From Polyangiaceae bacterium (GTDB lineage: Bacteria; Myxococcota_A; Polyangia; Polyangiales; Polyangiaceae), in contig JABSRN010000013.1 of assembly GCA_013214025.1 (NCBI GenBank), forward strand, positions 22,530 through 86,529: DNA of 64,000 bases, in the 5' to 3' direction. Below are positions 44,300 to 52,411 of this stretch, piece by piece. Within the stretch, counting starts at the first letter, position 1; each line of letters opens with the position of its first letter. The position numbers and the translations under genes were made by a program. The notes under the pieces were generated by a model that was given only the letters and a program-made list of their open reading frames with translations, searched no databases and had not been told where the DNA came from.

Positions 44300-44759
44300 G
44301 TTGAACCGCTTGCGTGAATTCTGTCACTGGGGTCTTGGGACCACTCTGCTCGTGGGGGCGGCCGGCGCTTGCGACGATCTCACGCCAATCTACGTAGATC
44401 CCAATTCTCTCGCCCTGCTGCCAACGGATGCTGGAGGTGCCGCGACTGACGGGGAAGGTGGCACTGTCGGGCCGACTACACCCTGCGCCATTTGCATCGA
44501 TGACCAGGTTGCCAGTGGGGCGGAGGGTTGCGCCGAGACCAACGCGCCCTGCTGGGAAGATTCGAAGTGCGAGTCCATGATGATGTGCATTTTGGGTCGT
44601 GGCTGTCTGGAGCTCAGCGCTGAGCTGATGATCGGCTGTTCCACACCGTGTTCAGCCGCAGTGGGCATCTCGGAGATGACGGATCCGGCGGTGGTCAGGG
44701 GCTTACCGGTGATGACATGCGCCCAAACAGAGTGCGCCGACGTTTGCGAATTTGAGTGA
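44289..44759 (+). CDS. Cys-rich predicted lipoprotein, third gene of the YfiR/TonB receptor operon
   Basis: 156 residues. It starts inside the end of the receptor gene (11-base overlap), so it is almost certainly cotranscribed. The signal sequence WGLGTTLLVGAAGAC gives a lipobox (AGAC). After a short Gly/Asp/Thr linker come about 14 cysteines in 100 residues (TPCAICIDDQ, EGCAETNAPCWEDSKCESMM, MCILGRGCLE, IGCSTPCSA, MTCAQTECADVCEF). Their dense, paired spacing suggests a compact disulfide-rich domain on the outer membrane, perhaps ligand capture or contact with the receptor. I do not recognise the family. Confidence 0.75.
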   Translation: MSFKLNRLREFCHWGLGTTLLVGAAGACDDLTPIYVDPNSLALLPTDAGGAATDGEGGTVGPTTPCAICIDDQVASGAEGCAETNAPCWEDSKCESMMMCILGRGCLELSAELMIGCSTPCSAAVGISEMTDPAVVRGLPVMTCAQTECADVCEFE

Positions 44760-44773
44760 CCGTGGTTTGAATC

Positions 44774-44805
44774 GAGCTGACGTGACGCTGAGCTGACGTG
44801 ACGCT
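44774..44805. repeat. 16-bp tandem duplication
   Basis: GAGCTGACGTGACGCT occurs at 44774-44789 and 44790-44805, followed by a partial GACGTGA. It lies between the lipoprotein stop and the M48 peptidase start. No stable hairpin was seen. Confidence 0.88.
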
Positions 44806-44871
44806 GACGTGAATGTACGGGTACTGCTGAACGCACTACCGCAACGGGGGCTCGTGCCCTATCCTAGAGTT

Positions 44872-45936
44872 ATGAGCATTGAGGCGGCGCCCCGTTCCGA
44901 CACAGAACGACTCTTGGACATCGCCCCAGCGAGCTGGGAGCACCCCGCAGACAGGATAGCTCTCCAGACGCTACGGGCGATTCCCGGATTTGATCTGCTG
45001 ATATCAAAGTTCGTCGGTGCCTGGGGCGAACGCAACATCCGGCTGATGTTTTTGGCGAACGCGGTGCTGGTGGGACCCAAGCAATATCCGCGGTTGCACG
45101 CTGCGGCTGAGCGGGCCCGGCGCTCGCTGGATATCCAGCAAGAGATCCCCCTATTCGTTTCCCAAACGCCGTTCTTCAACGCTGGAGCCTACGGTGTGGA
45201 TCAGCCGTTCATCGTGATTCATTCGGCGGCTCTGGATATATTGAACGATAGAGAGCTGTGTGTACTGGTGGGTCATGAGCTGGGACACGTCGTGAGCGGT
45301 CACGGGCTCTATCACACGATGCTAGCGGTGGTGTTGACCGTTGGCATTCGGCGCTTTCCCGTAATAGCGGCAGCTGGGCTGATGCCGATTCGACTCGCGC
45401 TCTCCGAGTGGTCGAGAAAAAGCGAGTTGTCGGCGGACCGCGCCGGCTTGTTGGCTTCCCAGGATCCTGACGACTGTTTGAGCCTTTTCATGAAGATGGC
45501 GGGCGGTGGGAGAAGCTCGGAAGGGCAGTTGAATCTAGATGCGTACATCGAGCAGGTGGACGCCCATATGGCGGAGCACGGAGTCAATTCGCTATTTTCT
45601 TTGGTGAGCGTGATGGACGCGAGTCACCCGTTTCACACCGTGCGGGCGGCGGAGCTCAAACGCTGGCATGACTCCGGCGAATACACGCAGATTCTCGAAG
45701 GGCGATACCGCCGCAGAGAAGAGAAGGGCGCGGACGAGAGTTGGCGCCACGACGCTAACGACGCCCGCGAGTACTATGCTGCCGAAGCGAAAAAGGTCGC
45801 CGACTCGGTTTCGGATGCTGCGCGGGCCGCGGGAACGGAAGTGTCTGAGGCTGCGAAGGTCGCGGTGACTGAGGTGGCTGGCAAGTGGCGCGATCTTCAG
45901 GGAAAGCTCGCTGAGAAACTGAACCGCAAAGACTGA
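44872..45936 (+). CDS. M48-family zinc metallopeptidase
   Basis: 354 residues from the ATG at 44872. The catalytic helix VLVGHELGHVVSGHG contains HExxH (His 135, Glu 136, His 139), and the third zinc ligand is Glu 185 in SRKSELSADRAGLLA, the pattern of M48 peptidases (HtpX, Ste24-like). One or two hydrophobic stretches around 150-175 (TMLAVVLTVGIRRFPVIAAA) suggest membrane association. The C-terminal 80 residues are an Ala/Glu/Lys-rich amphipathic helix (EYYAAEAKKVADSVSDAARA), an unusual extension for the family and possibly a coiled coil. It may act in membrane protein quality control. The start follows CCTAGAGTT with no Shine-Dalgarno, so leaderless translation is possible. Confidence 0.87.
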   Translation: MSIEAAPRSDTERLLDIAPASWEHPADRIALQTLRAIPGFDLLISKFVGAWGERNIRLMFLANAVLVGPKQYPRLHAAAERARRSLDIQQEIPLFVSQTPFFNAGAYGVDQPFIVIHSAALDILNDRELCVLVGHELGHVVSGHGLYHTMLAVVLTVGIRRFPVIAAAGLMPIRLALSEWSRKSELSADRAGLLASQDPDDCLSLFMKMAGGGRSSEGQLNLDAYIEQVDAHMAEHGVNSLFSLVSVMDASHPFHTVRAAELKRWHDSGEYTQILEGRYRRREEKGADESWRHDANDAREYYAAEAKKVADSVSDAARAAGTEVSEAAKVAVTEVAGKWRDLQGKLAEKLNRKD

Positions 45937-46048
45937 GAACGAAATCCGGGCGACCGTAGAATCGGTTTTCTATCGTTGCCCTCGACTGGGTTCACCCGCA
46001 TTGTCGGAGCGCTTGCGTGTGGCTCAGCGATGGGCCATGCCCCTCGCG

Positions 46049-46732
46049 ATGACTTTTCAAGAGCAGCTGACGCAATTAGTGGAGCACGCAACGCAGGCGG
46101 GTAAAGAACGCATCGCGACACGGCTTGAGAGCTACACCAATACAGTTATCGCTTCGCTTCGCGAGGACTGGGACGACTTTGAACTCGCGGAGTTGACGAG
46201 CGATGCGGAGGAAGCCGGCGAGGGCGCCATGTGGCTGGATGCCGCAGAGTGCGTCCGCAACCAAGTCTTGGACGGCAAAGCGGCCTTCGCCGACGTGTCG
46301 CTACTGAAAAGTACCGCCCGCGACGTCGCCAGTGAGGTGGAGCAGCTCTTCGCTTCGAAGACTTTGCCCGGCAAAGGTCTGGTCTACGTGTTGTGGAGTG
46401 AGGCTCCGGAACACTACGCCTACGTCGGACGTGTCAGCGGTCCAAAGAAGCTGAAATTCAGCGGGAAAGGGCCCTTGGCGCGAGCTCTAGAAAGTGCGGA
46501 TACCCTGAGCCTGGTAGTACCGGTCAAGGGGGGGGAAGCGAACCTGAGTTCCATCAGCTCCAGCATCATTCACCTCAGCCGCTGTCAGACCGAGGCCGAT
46601 CCGGAATTCAACGACGATGTCGATGCGGACATGCCGGATTCCGACGCATGGAAACCTATCGTGGCCCTCTCCGACTTGCTGGAACATGCAGGCGTACATT
46701 TAAACAACCGGGCCAAAACCGGTGAAGACTGA
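46049..46732 (+). CDS. Protein of unknown function with a GIY-YIG-like segment
   Basis: 227 residues. The N-terminal 110 residues are mostly helical and acidic (MTFQEQLTQLVEHATQAGKE, TSDAEEAGEGAMW). In the middle GLVYVLWSEAPEHYAYVGRV has the spacing of a GIY-YIG endonuclease core (a YV strand, a turn, then YVG and Arg), followed by GPLARALESADTLSLVVPVK and the helix SSISSSIIHLSRCQTEADPE, which has Glu residues near the place of the metal-binding Glu. The C-terminus is acidic (DDVDADMPDSD). If this is a GIY-YIG domain it is highly divergent; an unrelated fold is equally possible. ATGs at 46037 and 46001 are alternatives. The thioesterase gene follows 35 bases later. Confidence 0.6.
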   Translation: MTFQEQLTQLVEHATQAGKERIATRLESYTNTVIASLREDWDDFELAELTSDAEEAGEGAMWLDAAECVRNQVLDGKAAFADVSLLKSTARDVASEVEQLFASKTLPGKGLVYVLWSEAPEHYAYVGRVSGPKKLKFSGKGPLARALESADTLSLVVPVKGGEANLSSISSSIIHLSRCQTEADPEFNDDVDADMPDSDAWKPIVALSDLLEHAGVHLNNRAKTGED

Positions 46733-46767
46733 AAACTCATAGGCGCGTTAAAGAATCGGTACCTCCT

Positions 46768-47406
46768 ATGTCAGACAATCCACTGCACAAGATTTCGATG
46801 CTCCCGCCACGGGAGCACGAGTCCCTTCATCACAGCTTGAGGCGCCTGATCGATCTCAGCTTACGTTTGGAAACGGTGCCGGCCGATCTGGGCGAGCGCA
46901 TCGATGGCGTCCGAACACAAATCGACGCGTTGTGTGAAGTGCTGGAGCCGAAGGCCCTGAGCGATGGCTTTCCGCGCATGGGACGCGACACCGAGCCAGA
47001 CGGCAGGCGCCCCTACTACGTGGAATCGCCCTTCGTGGGAGACCACAATGCGACCATCGCGCCAGTAAAGGTGGAGTACGTGGATGGCGTCACGCGGGGG
47101 ACCGTGACCTATGGCGTGGCCTATGAGGGGCCGCCCAGTTGCGTGCACGGCGGCACGGTCGCTCAACTGTTTGATCAATTGTTGGGTTATCAGAACTGGG
47201 CAGCGGGCTTACCGGCACCGACCGCCAGCCTGACGATTCACTACCGGAAGATGACCCCGTTGTTCGAGGAGCTGAATTTCAAGGCGTGGCGCGAAAGGCG
47301 CGATGGGCGAAAGCTGTATATCTGCGGCGAGCTCAGGCATAAGAACGAGCTGCTAGCAGAAGCGGAAGCCCTTTTCATCGTCTCGGCGTCGGTGGCGGAT
47401 AGCTAG
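46768..47406 (+). CDS. Hotdog-fold thioesterase (PaaI/THEM4-like)
   Basis: 212 residues. A helical N-terminal region (residues 1-65) is followed by a hotdog domain: KVEYVDGVTRGTVTYGVAYE, then the conserved GPPSCVHGGTVAQLFDQLLG (HGG with the catalytic acidic Asp in the long helix), PTASLTIHYRKMTPLFEELN and RKLYICGELRHKNELLAEAE. Such enzymes hydrolyse acyl-CoA thioesters; the helical extension and sequence resemble THEM4-like and mycobacterial long-chain thioesterases. It fits the lipid-related gene set of this window. No clear Shine-Dalgarno precedes the ATG. It converges on the next gene. Confidence 0.87.
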   Translation: MSDNPLHKISMLPPREHESLHHSLRRLIDLSLRLETVPADLGERIDGVRTQIDALCEVLEPKALSDGFPRMGRDTEPDGRRPYYVESPFVGDHNATIAPVKVEYVDGVTRGTVTYGVAYEGPPSCVHGGTVAQLFDQLLGYQNWAAGLPAPTASLTIHYRKMTPLFEELNFKAWRERRDGRKLYICGELRHKNELLAEAEALFIVSASVADS

Positions 47407-47427
47407 CCGCTATCGCAGGTGGCGTGG

Positions 47428-48465
47428 CTAGAAACTGCCGACGAGGTGCAGGCTGGACGGTGTCGGCACCAGTGACCATTGGAGGCGTGATTCCGGGGTG
47501 GTAGCCCGAGCTAGATCACCGGGACGGAAGCGTACGTGCAAGTTGTTGTACTTGTCCCACGCGTCGAGCGCGACCCGGGGTGCGATGGCGATGCGAAATT
47601 CGTTCACCACGATGCCGCCGAAAAAATGTTGGTACGCCGAGGCTTTTTGCCCGTAGTGAAAGTACATCAAGCTCGCGAAACCTGCGGGCACAACGACGCC
47701 GCCAAGATGGCTAACCAAACTCTGAATGTGCCCCTCGGCCTTGGCCTGCCCCTCCAGCATGGATTCTGCGAAGGCTAGCTTTCGCTCGCGTTCATAGGGA
47801 GTGCGGCCCGGGAACGCGCGGAGCTTCTTGTGGCCGTTATGCCCCGGAAAGGGCAGCAGTAGTGTCGACCAGAATCCGAGATTTGAGGCGAAGGAGTTGA
47901 TGGCATTGGTGGAGCGCTGCCCGCTCATGTTCATGAACTTGGAGTCGTCGTATCCGTCCGCCAAGGGCGCCAAAACGCCTTGCACGGTGATCGACAGAGT
48001 GTAGAAAGTCATCCAGCCGTTCCACCAGCGGGTGGCCGCGGGGGCGTCTGCGTTCATGATCATTTGAATGTCATGAATCCGTTCGGCGACGTTGTTGTCT
48101 CGCTCGACAGCTGCGATCTCCAGTTGCCACGACTTATGCTTTTCAAGAGTCCGATACTCGAGCCAGCTCATCGTGCGTTTGGCTGCAGCGGCGTGTGATT
48201 TCGCGGAGGACGAGGCGGGCAGTGCCGTACCGCCCACCGTGCCCGCCTCGTCCTCCGGCGACTCGGGAGTGCCCTGGGGATGGTTACCTGCTACGGGAGG
48301 CATGAGCTCGATTTTAGCTTCCAGGGTTGCGCTGACTTGGGCGCGCAGTGGATATGGCCAAACGACGGCACTCGCTACGATCGCGATCGCCAATGCGCGA
48401 GGGAGAGCACTTCGCTGGGCTGAATTGCCGGTGGGCGTTGTACGGGGGGGGGGCCGAGCGAGCAT
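47428..48465 (-). CDS. Membrane-associated protein of unknown function
   Basis: 345 residues from the ATG at 48465. A signal peptide or anchor is visible (LPRALAIAIVASAVVWPYPL, then RAQ). About 70 polar residues follow, then helices with TMSWLEYRTLEKHKSWQLEI, a hydrophobic WWNGWMTFYTLSITVQGVLA, and SFASNLGFWSTLLLPFPGHN. The last third (GGVVVPAGFASLMYFHYGQK, HFFGGIVVNEFRIAIAPRVA) alternates hydrophobic and charged stretches and ends in Phe. Three or four membrane segments are plausible. I know no family for it. The longer frame to 48654 has no membrane-protein character and overlaps the SDR gene. It lies downstream of the SDR gene on the same strand. Confidence 0.6.
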   Translation of the reverse strand: MLARPPPRTTPTGNSAQRSALPRALAIAIVASAVVWPYPLRAQVSATLEAKIELMPPVAGNHPQGTPESPEDEAGTVGGTALPASSSAKSHAAAAKRTMSWLEYRTLEKHKSWQLEIAAVERDNNVAERIHDIQMIMNADAPAATRWWNGWMTFYTLSITVQGVLAPLADGYDDSKFMNMSGQRSTNAINSFASNLGFWSTLLLPFPGHNGHKKLRAFPGRTPYERERKLAFAESMLEGQAKAEGHIQSLVSHLGGVVVPAGFASLMYFHYGQKASAYQHFFGGIVVNEFRIAIAPRVALDAWDKYNNLHVRFRPGDLARATTPESRLQWSLVPTPSSLHLVGSF

Positions 48466-48509
48466 TGTACCGGTATCAGGCGCCGAAGCGCGCTGGCGCC
48501 ACCGTCTTA

Positions 48510-49358
48510 CTATTGTTGCGAAGTCTTGCCGAGACCGCTGAGCCCAAAGCGTTTCGAAAAAATCGCCCCTAGGGTGTCCTTGGGTAGGCGTTCTAAGATG
48601 GGAAGGAAGGCGATGCCGTTCCCTAAGCGCACTCGGGCGGGTGGTCTGGCACACAAAAGCTTCGGACAGAGACGCCGGGCGAATTCTTCGGCGGGCATGG
48701 GTTGGTCCTGGGACAGCGATGCCCGCTGTTCGATCTGATCGGCTACGGCTCGGAAGAAACTTTGAGGTGAAGCGTAGCGGTTATTCCGCGGCGCGCTTTT
48801 GCTGGCAACTTCGGAGCGGATGGCGCCGGGCTGCACCTGAATGACGTGGATCCCCAGGGGACGAAGCTCCATGCGGAGTACATCGCTCATCATGTGCACG
48901 GCCGCCTTGCTCGCGCTGTAGGCACCGGTAAACGGCGTTCCGATGACGCCAACCATGCTGCCGATATTGACGATGATGCCACTGTTGCGCGTTGCCATTT
49001 GTGGAAACACCGCTTGGGTGAGTGCGAGAGGACCGACCACGTTCGTCTCGAAGACGTGGCGAACTTCGGCGAGGGGAAGCTCTGCTAGGGGACCGAAGTT
49101 CGCAACGCCGGCGTTGTTGATCAACATGTCGATTCGCCCCTCCCGCTCGAGAACTTCCGCAGTGGCGTCGGCGATAGACTCCGCCGAATTCACGTCCAAA
49201 GTTATCCTAGTCACTCCCCTCTCCAAGCCCGTTAGGGAATCGATGCGGCGCGCGCTCGCGATGACGCGTTGTCCCCGGCGGTGTAACTCGAGTGCTAGGG
49301 CCCGGCCGATGCCCGAAGAACAACCGGTGATAAGAATGACTCGGTTGGGGGGGGTCAT
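48510..49358 (-). CDS. Short-chain dehydrogenase/reductase
   Basis: 282 residues from the ATG at 49358. The Rossmann glycine motif is TGCSSGIGRALA (residues 11-18), the structural NNAG motif is MLINNAGVANFG, and the catalytic residues are Ser in IVNIGSMVG and the YxxxK of AYSASKAAVHMM. ASARRIDSL at the end of strand 2 (Arg after the strand) favours NADP(H). It is a classical SDR, with a C-terminal extension related to those acting on lipids or retinol-like substrates (GNGIAFLPILERLPKDTLGA). The specific substrate is unknown. The upstream extension to 49445 is unlike the family. It is probably cotranscribed with the following membrane protein gene. Confidence 0.9.
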   Translation of the reverse strand: MTPPNRVILITGCSSGIGRALALELHRRGQRVIASARRIDSLTGLERGVTRITLDVNSAESIADATAEVLEREGRIDMLINNAGVANFGPLAELPLAEVRHVFETNVVGPLALTQAVFPQMATRNSGIIVNIGSMVGVIGTPFTGAYSASKAAVHMMSDVLRMELRPLGIHVIQVQPGAIRSEVASKSAPRNNRYASPQSFFRAVADQIEQRASLSQDQPMPAEEFARRLCPKLLCARPPARVRLGNGIAFLPILERLPKDTLGAIFSKRFGLSGLGKTSQQ

Positions 49359-49558
49359 AGATCTTTGGCTCACTCCGACAGCGCCGCCCTCGGTTTCGGG
49401 ATCAATACTCGTCGGCAGTCTGACTAAATATGAACCCGGTGTCAACTTGCGTCCCCGCCCGTCAGCCCTCGTTTCGGAGCTGTCGCGCGGCGCTGACGGT
49501 CAGCTCCGAAGAGCTAAGCGGAAGAAGGCGGTGCGAGTCGCATCGTTTTCACTGTAGC

Positions 49559-49996
49559 GCCGGGAGGGATGGACGCAGCCGGTGCTGATGAAGACGTTGG
49601 CTACTGGATCTTGTGCCCGTCCGGACGCGGGGTGGCGCGACGTGGCGCTGTAGCAGGCGCGCGGACCCCGCGGAAACACAACTGATAACAATTGGCTACT
49701 CACCGGTGGCGGCGCAGCGGGTGTTCCGTTGTGTCGCAGCGGCCCAGATCGGAGCGCTACATTTGCCTATCTCGCTGTTCCCGGAGGAGCTGCGCCGTCG
49801 TTCTATCGCACCGAAGCGCGCAGTCTACCCCTGGAGGGGCGGCGCCGACGGGGCTGCGCTATCAGCCGCTCCCGCGATCGCCTTGCGCCGGGACAGCTAA
49901 CGCCTACATCAGCACCAAGGCGGCGAGTCATTCCTTAGGCGATCTCTTCTGGCGCTGCCCCCGAGACGAAGTTAGTTTGTAGCCGCGAAGCATGAT
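49559..49996. other. Intergenic stretch, no convincing gene
   Basis: Several overlapping open frames of 60-96 codons exist on the plus strand because of GC richness, but none has a start signal, a recognisable motif or clear coding bias. It should hold the promoters of the SDR gene (minus) and the receiver-PATAN gene (plus). Confidence 0.45.
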
Positions 49997-51025
49997 ATGA
50001 AGGACGCCCGTCGCGGTAAACCGCCCCCCCCTCTGCGCAGAGCGACTCCGTCGCCGGGGTCTGTCAATTTGCCACGTCCCAGCGGGTCGTCCGCCGGACG
50101 ACTCTCGTCGACCGTGCCCGTGACCAGCCGCTCTAGCTCCATGCCGGCGGTGCGCTGTTCACTGACGCCCGTACCCGGGTCGCGAGTTCGGCGTTCCTCC
50201 GACAGCGGGCAGAATCTGCCTGTGGGACGTATGAGCCGCCAGGCACCGTTGGCTCGAAACGTTTCTATGGGAGCGAAGCACGCGCCGATTCGAGTGGTCG
50301 TGGTGGACGATAGTGCGGCCCAGCGGGAAACTGCTAGCGCCCCCTTCATCGCTCGGGGAGATAACGTTCGCTGCTGCGAAAACGGCATGGTGGCCATCGC
50401 AGTGTGTATCAAGGAGCCACCGGACGTTATCTTGAGCGACGTGCAAATGCCGACCATGGATGGTTGGCAGCTACTCCGCTTAGTCCGTTCCCGCCCTGAG
50501 CTTGCGGCGGTGCCCTTCGTGTTTCTGACGACGCTAGACAGCGATAGCGACCGTTGGCGTGGCTATCATCTGGGTGTCGACCTCTACATGGCTAAGCCCT
50601 ATCGCCCGGATCAGATGATGGCTAAGGTGCATCAACTGGTTAAGCGGAGCCGACGTACCAAAGACGCGGCGGCAGAGGCCGTCACCTTGCGGGGTGACTT
50701 GGATCACGTAAAACCCGTCAGCTTGTTTTCCTTTCTCGAAGCGGAGAGGCAATCCGGCGCTCTCATGATATTGGGGGACCAAGTAGGTCGCGTCCTGCTT
50801 TTGGAAGGTGTGATCGTCAGCGCTGAGCTCGCCGGTTCTGACGCAGCAGTGGACCCCCGCGAGGCCCTCCGCCAAATATTGGATTGGACCACCGGACAGT
50901 TCGAGTTTTCCCCGCAAGAGGTGGAGAAAACCGAACTGGTGATCAATGTGACGCCCTTCCTACTCAATCATGTGCGGGAGCAGGATGAAGAGGGGCGTCC
51001 CAGTCTCCGTCCGCCCGGCAGGTAG
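49997..51025 (+). CDS. Receiver-PATAN (DUF4388) regulator
   Basis: 342 residues. The first 90 residues are a Ser/Pro/Arg-rich low-complexity segment. Residues 97-215 form a receiver domain: IRVVVVDDSAAQRETASAPF, phospho-acceptor Asp in VILSDVQMPTMDGWQLL, Thr in FVFLTTLDSD and Lys in DLYMAKPYRPDQ. Residues 230-325 are a PATAN/DUF4388 domain (VKPVSLFSFLEAERQSGALM, GRVLLLEGVIVSAEL, ILDWTTGQFEFSPQEVEKTE), common in myxobacteria and cyanobacteria in proteins that link signalling to pili, GTPases or chemosensory systems. An ATG at 50267 would remove the low-complexity part and start just before the receiver. No kinase is adjacent. Confidence 0.85.
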   Translation: MKDARRGKPPPPLRRATPSPGSVNLPRPSGSSAGRLSSTVPVTSRSSSMPAVRCSLTPVPGSRVRRSSDSGQNLPVGRMSRQAPLARNVSMGAKHAPIRVVVVDDSAAQRETASAPFIARGDNVRCCENGMVAIAVCIKEPPDVILSDVQMPTMDGWQLLRLVRSRPELAAVPFVFLTTLDSDSDRWRGYHLGVDLYMAKPYRPDQMMAKVHQLVKRSRRTKDAAAEAVTLRGDLDHVKPVSLFSFLEAERQSGALMILGDQVGRVLLLEGVIVSAELAGSDAAVDPREALRQILDWTTGQFEFSPQEVEKTELVINVTPFLLNHVREQDEEGRPSLRPPGR

Positions 51026-51040
51026 CTGCGGGCATCCATA

Positions 51041-52411
51041 TTAGTGGCAGGCGGGATCCGGCATCGTTAGAGGTAAGGCCGAGTCGCAGTAATCGACCTC
51101 TTGCCCGCAGGGCCACCAGCTGGGGAGAGCCTCAGCATCGGCGACGTAGAGCTTCAGATCATTGGCGGAGGCACAGCCGCACCAACGGCACACAAAGCTG
51201 GGTTCGAAGATGGCGAGGGTTTCTCGTTGGGGACTGCTAGAAGCCGCTGTTCGTCGGCACTCAAGCAGGGCCTGGGGACTGCTAGAAGCCACGGGATCTG
51301 TTAGGGATTCGAGAAGCACATTGCTGCATTCGCCGGCAGACAGACCGCATAACGCATCGGGAACGAATGCGGGATCTAGCCACCCGGTGATGTGTTGGTA
51401 GGGCTGATAGAATTGAACTCGCTGGGCGAAGGTCCCGTCATTAGTTACCTGCCGCAAACATTCCAGTCGGCGAGCTGCGTAGAGACTGGGGTTGCCGGTG
51501 ACCACGAGAGCCTTCGGCTTGGACGCGAGCCAGATGCCATTGGTGGACACGGTTTGCACCCACGGCGTCAGCTTGCCCCCGCTGAACTCGTAGTAGCTGC
51601 GAGCCATGTTGAGGGACAGGTCGAGCACCATCTGCCGAACGTTGCGGACATAGGCGAGAGATTGTCCGGATTCCGGGTCCATGGCGACGATGCGGTCCCG
51701 CGGCGGCGCCGTCCCACCGTCAGCAGAGCTGTCCGCGCCGCCCGCATCGGTTGGGGCCTGGCTGGCGTCAGCGTGAGCGGGCGTGGCACTGGAACTGTCC
51801 AGCTGGCTACCCGCCTCCGTGCGGGCATCCGTGCGGGCATCCCTACCGGCATCTCGGGTGACTGAGCCTTCAGCTGCGTCGTCGCCGCTGCCGTCGCTGG
51901 CATCCGCCGCATCTCCGGCTTCCGTTGGTGCGTGAGATAGCGCTTCATCGATGAAGATGGTTGATGAAAAGTCGAATCGACCGTTGGGGACGGTGTCCTC
52001 ATACACGATGAGTCGGGGTCGATAGATCGACCAAGGACCCACTGCACTGCCCGTAACTTTCATCGCCTCGAGCGGTGAAAGTTGTGTAATGACGTCAGCC
52101 GGGGGAATCTCGAAGCGTACGCTGAGTCGTGTTTGGTCGGGCTCGATGGCTTGGTCGACGGTGGTCACGAAGGATTGTTCGGATGCCGAGTTGTTGCGGG
52201 TCCAGACAACGGCAAAGCGCAGGGGAGCGGTGGGCTCCGTCGGTAAGTTCTTGAGCGTGACCTCAAATGTTTGAGCTTTTAGCGTGGGTTCCGCAGGTGG
52301 TCCGCATGCGGTCCACGCCAGGCTGGCTCCCGCGATGACTGCGAGAGAGCGTCGTAGGCGCCGGGTCGTGCGTTGTCGGCAGCCTCCGGTGGTTCCTTGT
52401 TGCTGATTCAT
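51041..52411 (-). CDS. Predicted lipoprotein of unknown function, coupled to an outer membrane protein gene
   Basis: 456 residues. The signal sequence RRSLAVIAGASLAWTAC gives a lipobox (WTAC). Residues 40-155 are a beta-rich domain (KAQTFEVTLKNLPTEPTAPL, RLSVRFEIPPADVITQLSPL). A strongly acidic, Ala/Asp/Ser-rich linker follows (DAADASDGSGDDAAEGSVTR and the repeat DARTDART). The C-terminal 220 residues contain eight cysteines, and a short duplication ASSSPQ..ECRRTAASSSPQ is encoded by an 18-bp direct repeat at about 51229 and 51272. The start ATG overlaps the stop of the upstream gene by four bases (ATGA), so the two are coupled. No family is recognised. Confidence 0.75.
   Translation of the reverse strand: MNQQQGTTGGCRQRTTRRLRRSLAVIAGASLAWTACGPPAEPTLKAQTFEVTLKNLPTEPTAPLRFAVVWTRNNSASEQSFVTTVDQAIEPDQTRLSVRFEIPPADVITQLSPLEAMKVTGSAVGPWSIYRPRLIVYEDTVPNGRFDFSSTIFIDEALSHAPTEAGDAADASDGSGDDAAEGSVTRDAGRDARTDARTEAGSQLDSSSATPAHADASQAPTDAGGADSSADGGTAPPRDRIVAMDPESGQSLAYVRNVRQMVLDLSLNMARSYYEFSGGKLTPWVQTVSTNGIWLASKPKALVVTGNPSLYAARRLECLRQVTNDGTFAQRVQFYQPYQHITGWLDPAFVPDALCGLSAGECSNVLLESLTDPVASSSPQALLECRRTAASSSPQRETLAIFEPSFVCRWCGCASANDLKLYVADAEALPSWWPCGQEVDYCDSALPLTMPDPACH

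Noticed and set aside
44774..44805. GAGCTGACGTGACGCT duplication as an operator pair for the M48 peptidase gene.
   Set aside because: Similar tandem duplications occur at unrelated places, so slippage is the simpler explanation.
46446..48460. The run of ten G at about 48444-48453 as a contingency tract for the membrane protein gene.
   Set aside because: It lies upstream of the preferred start at 48465 on the minus strand only in part (inside codons for Pro residues), and one homopolymer without evidence of variation is not enough.
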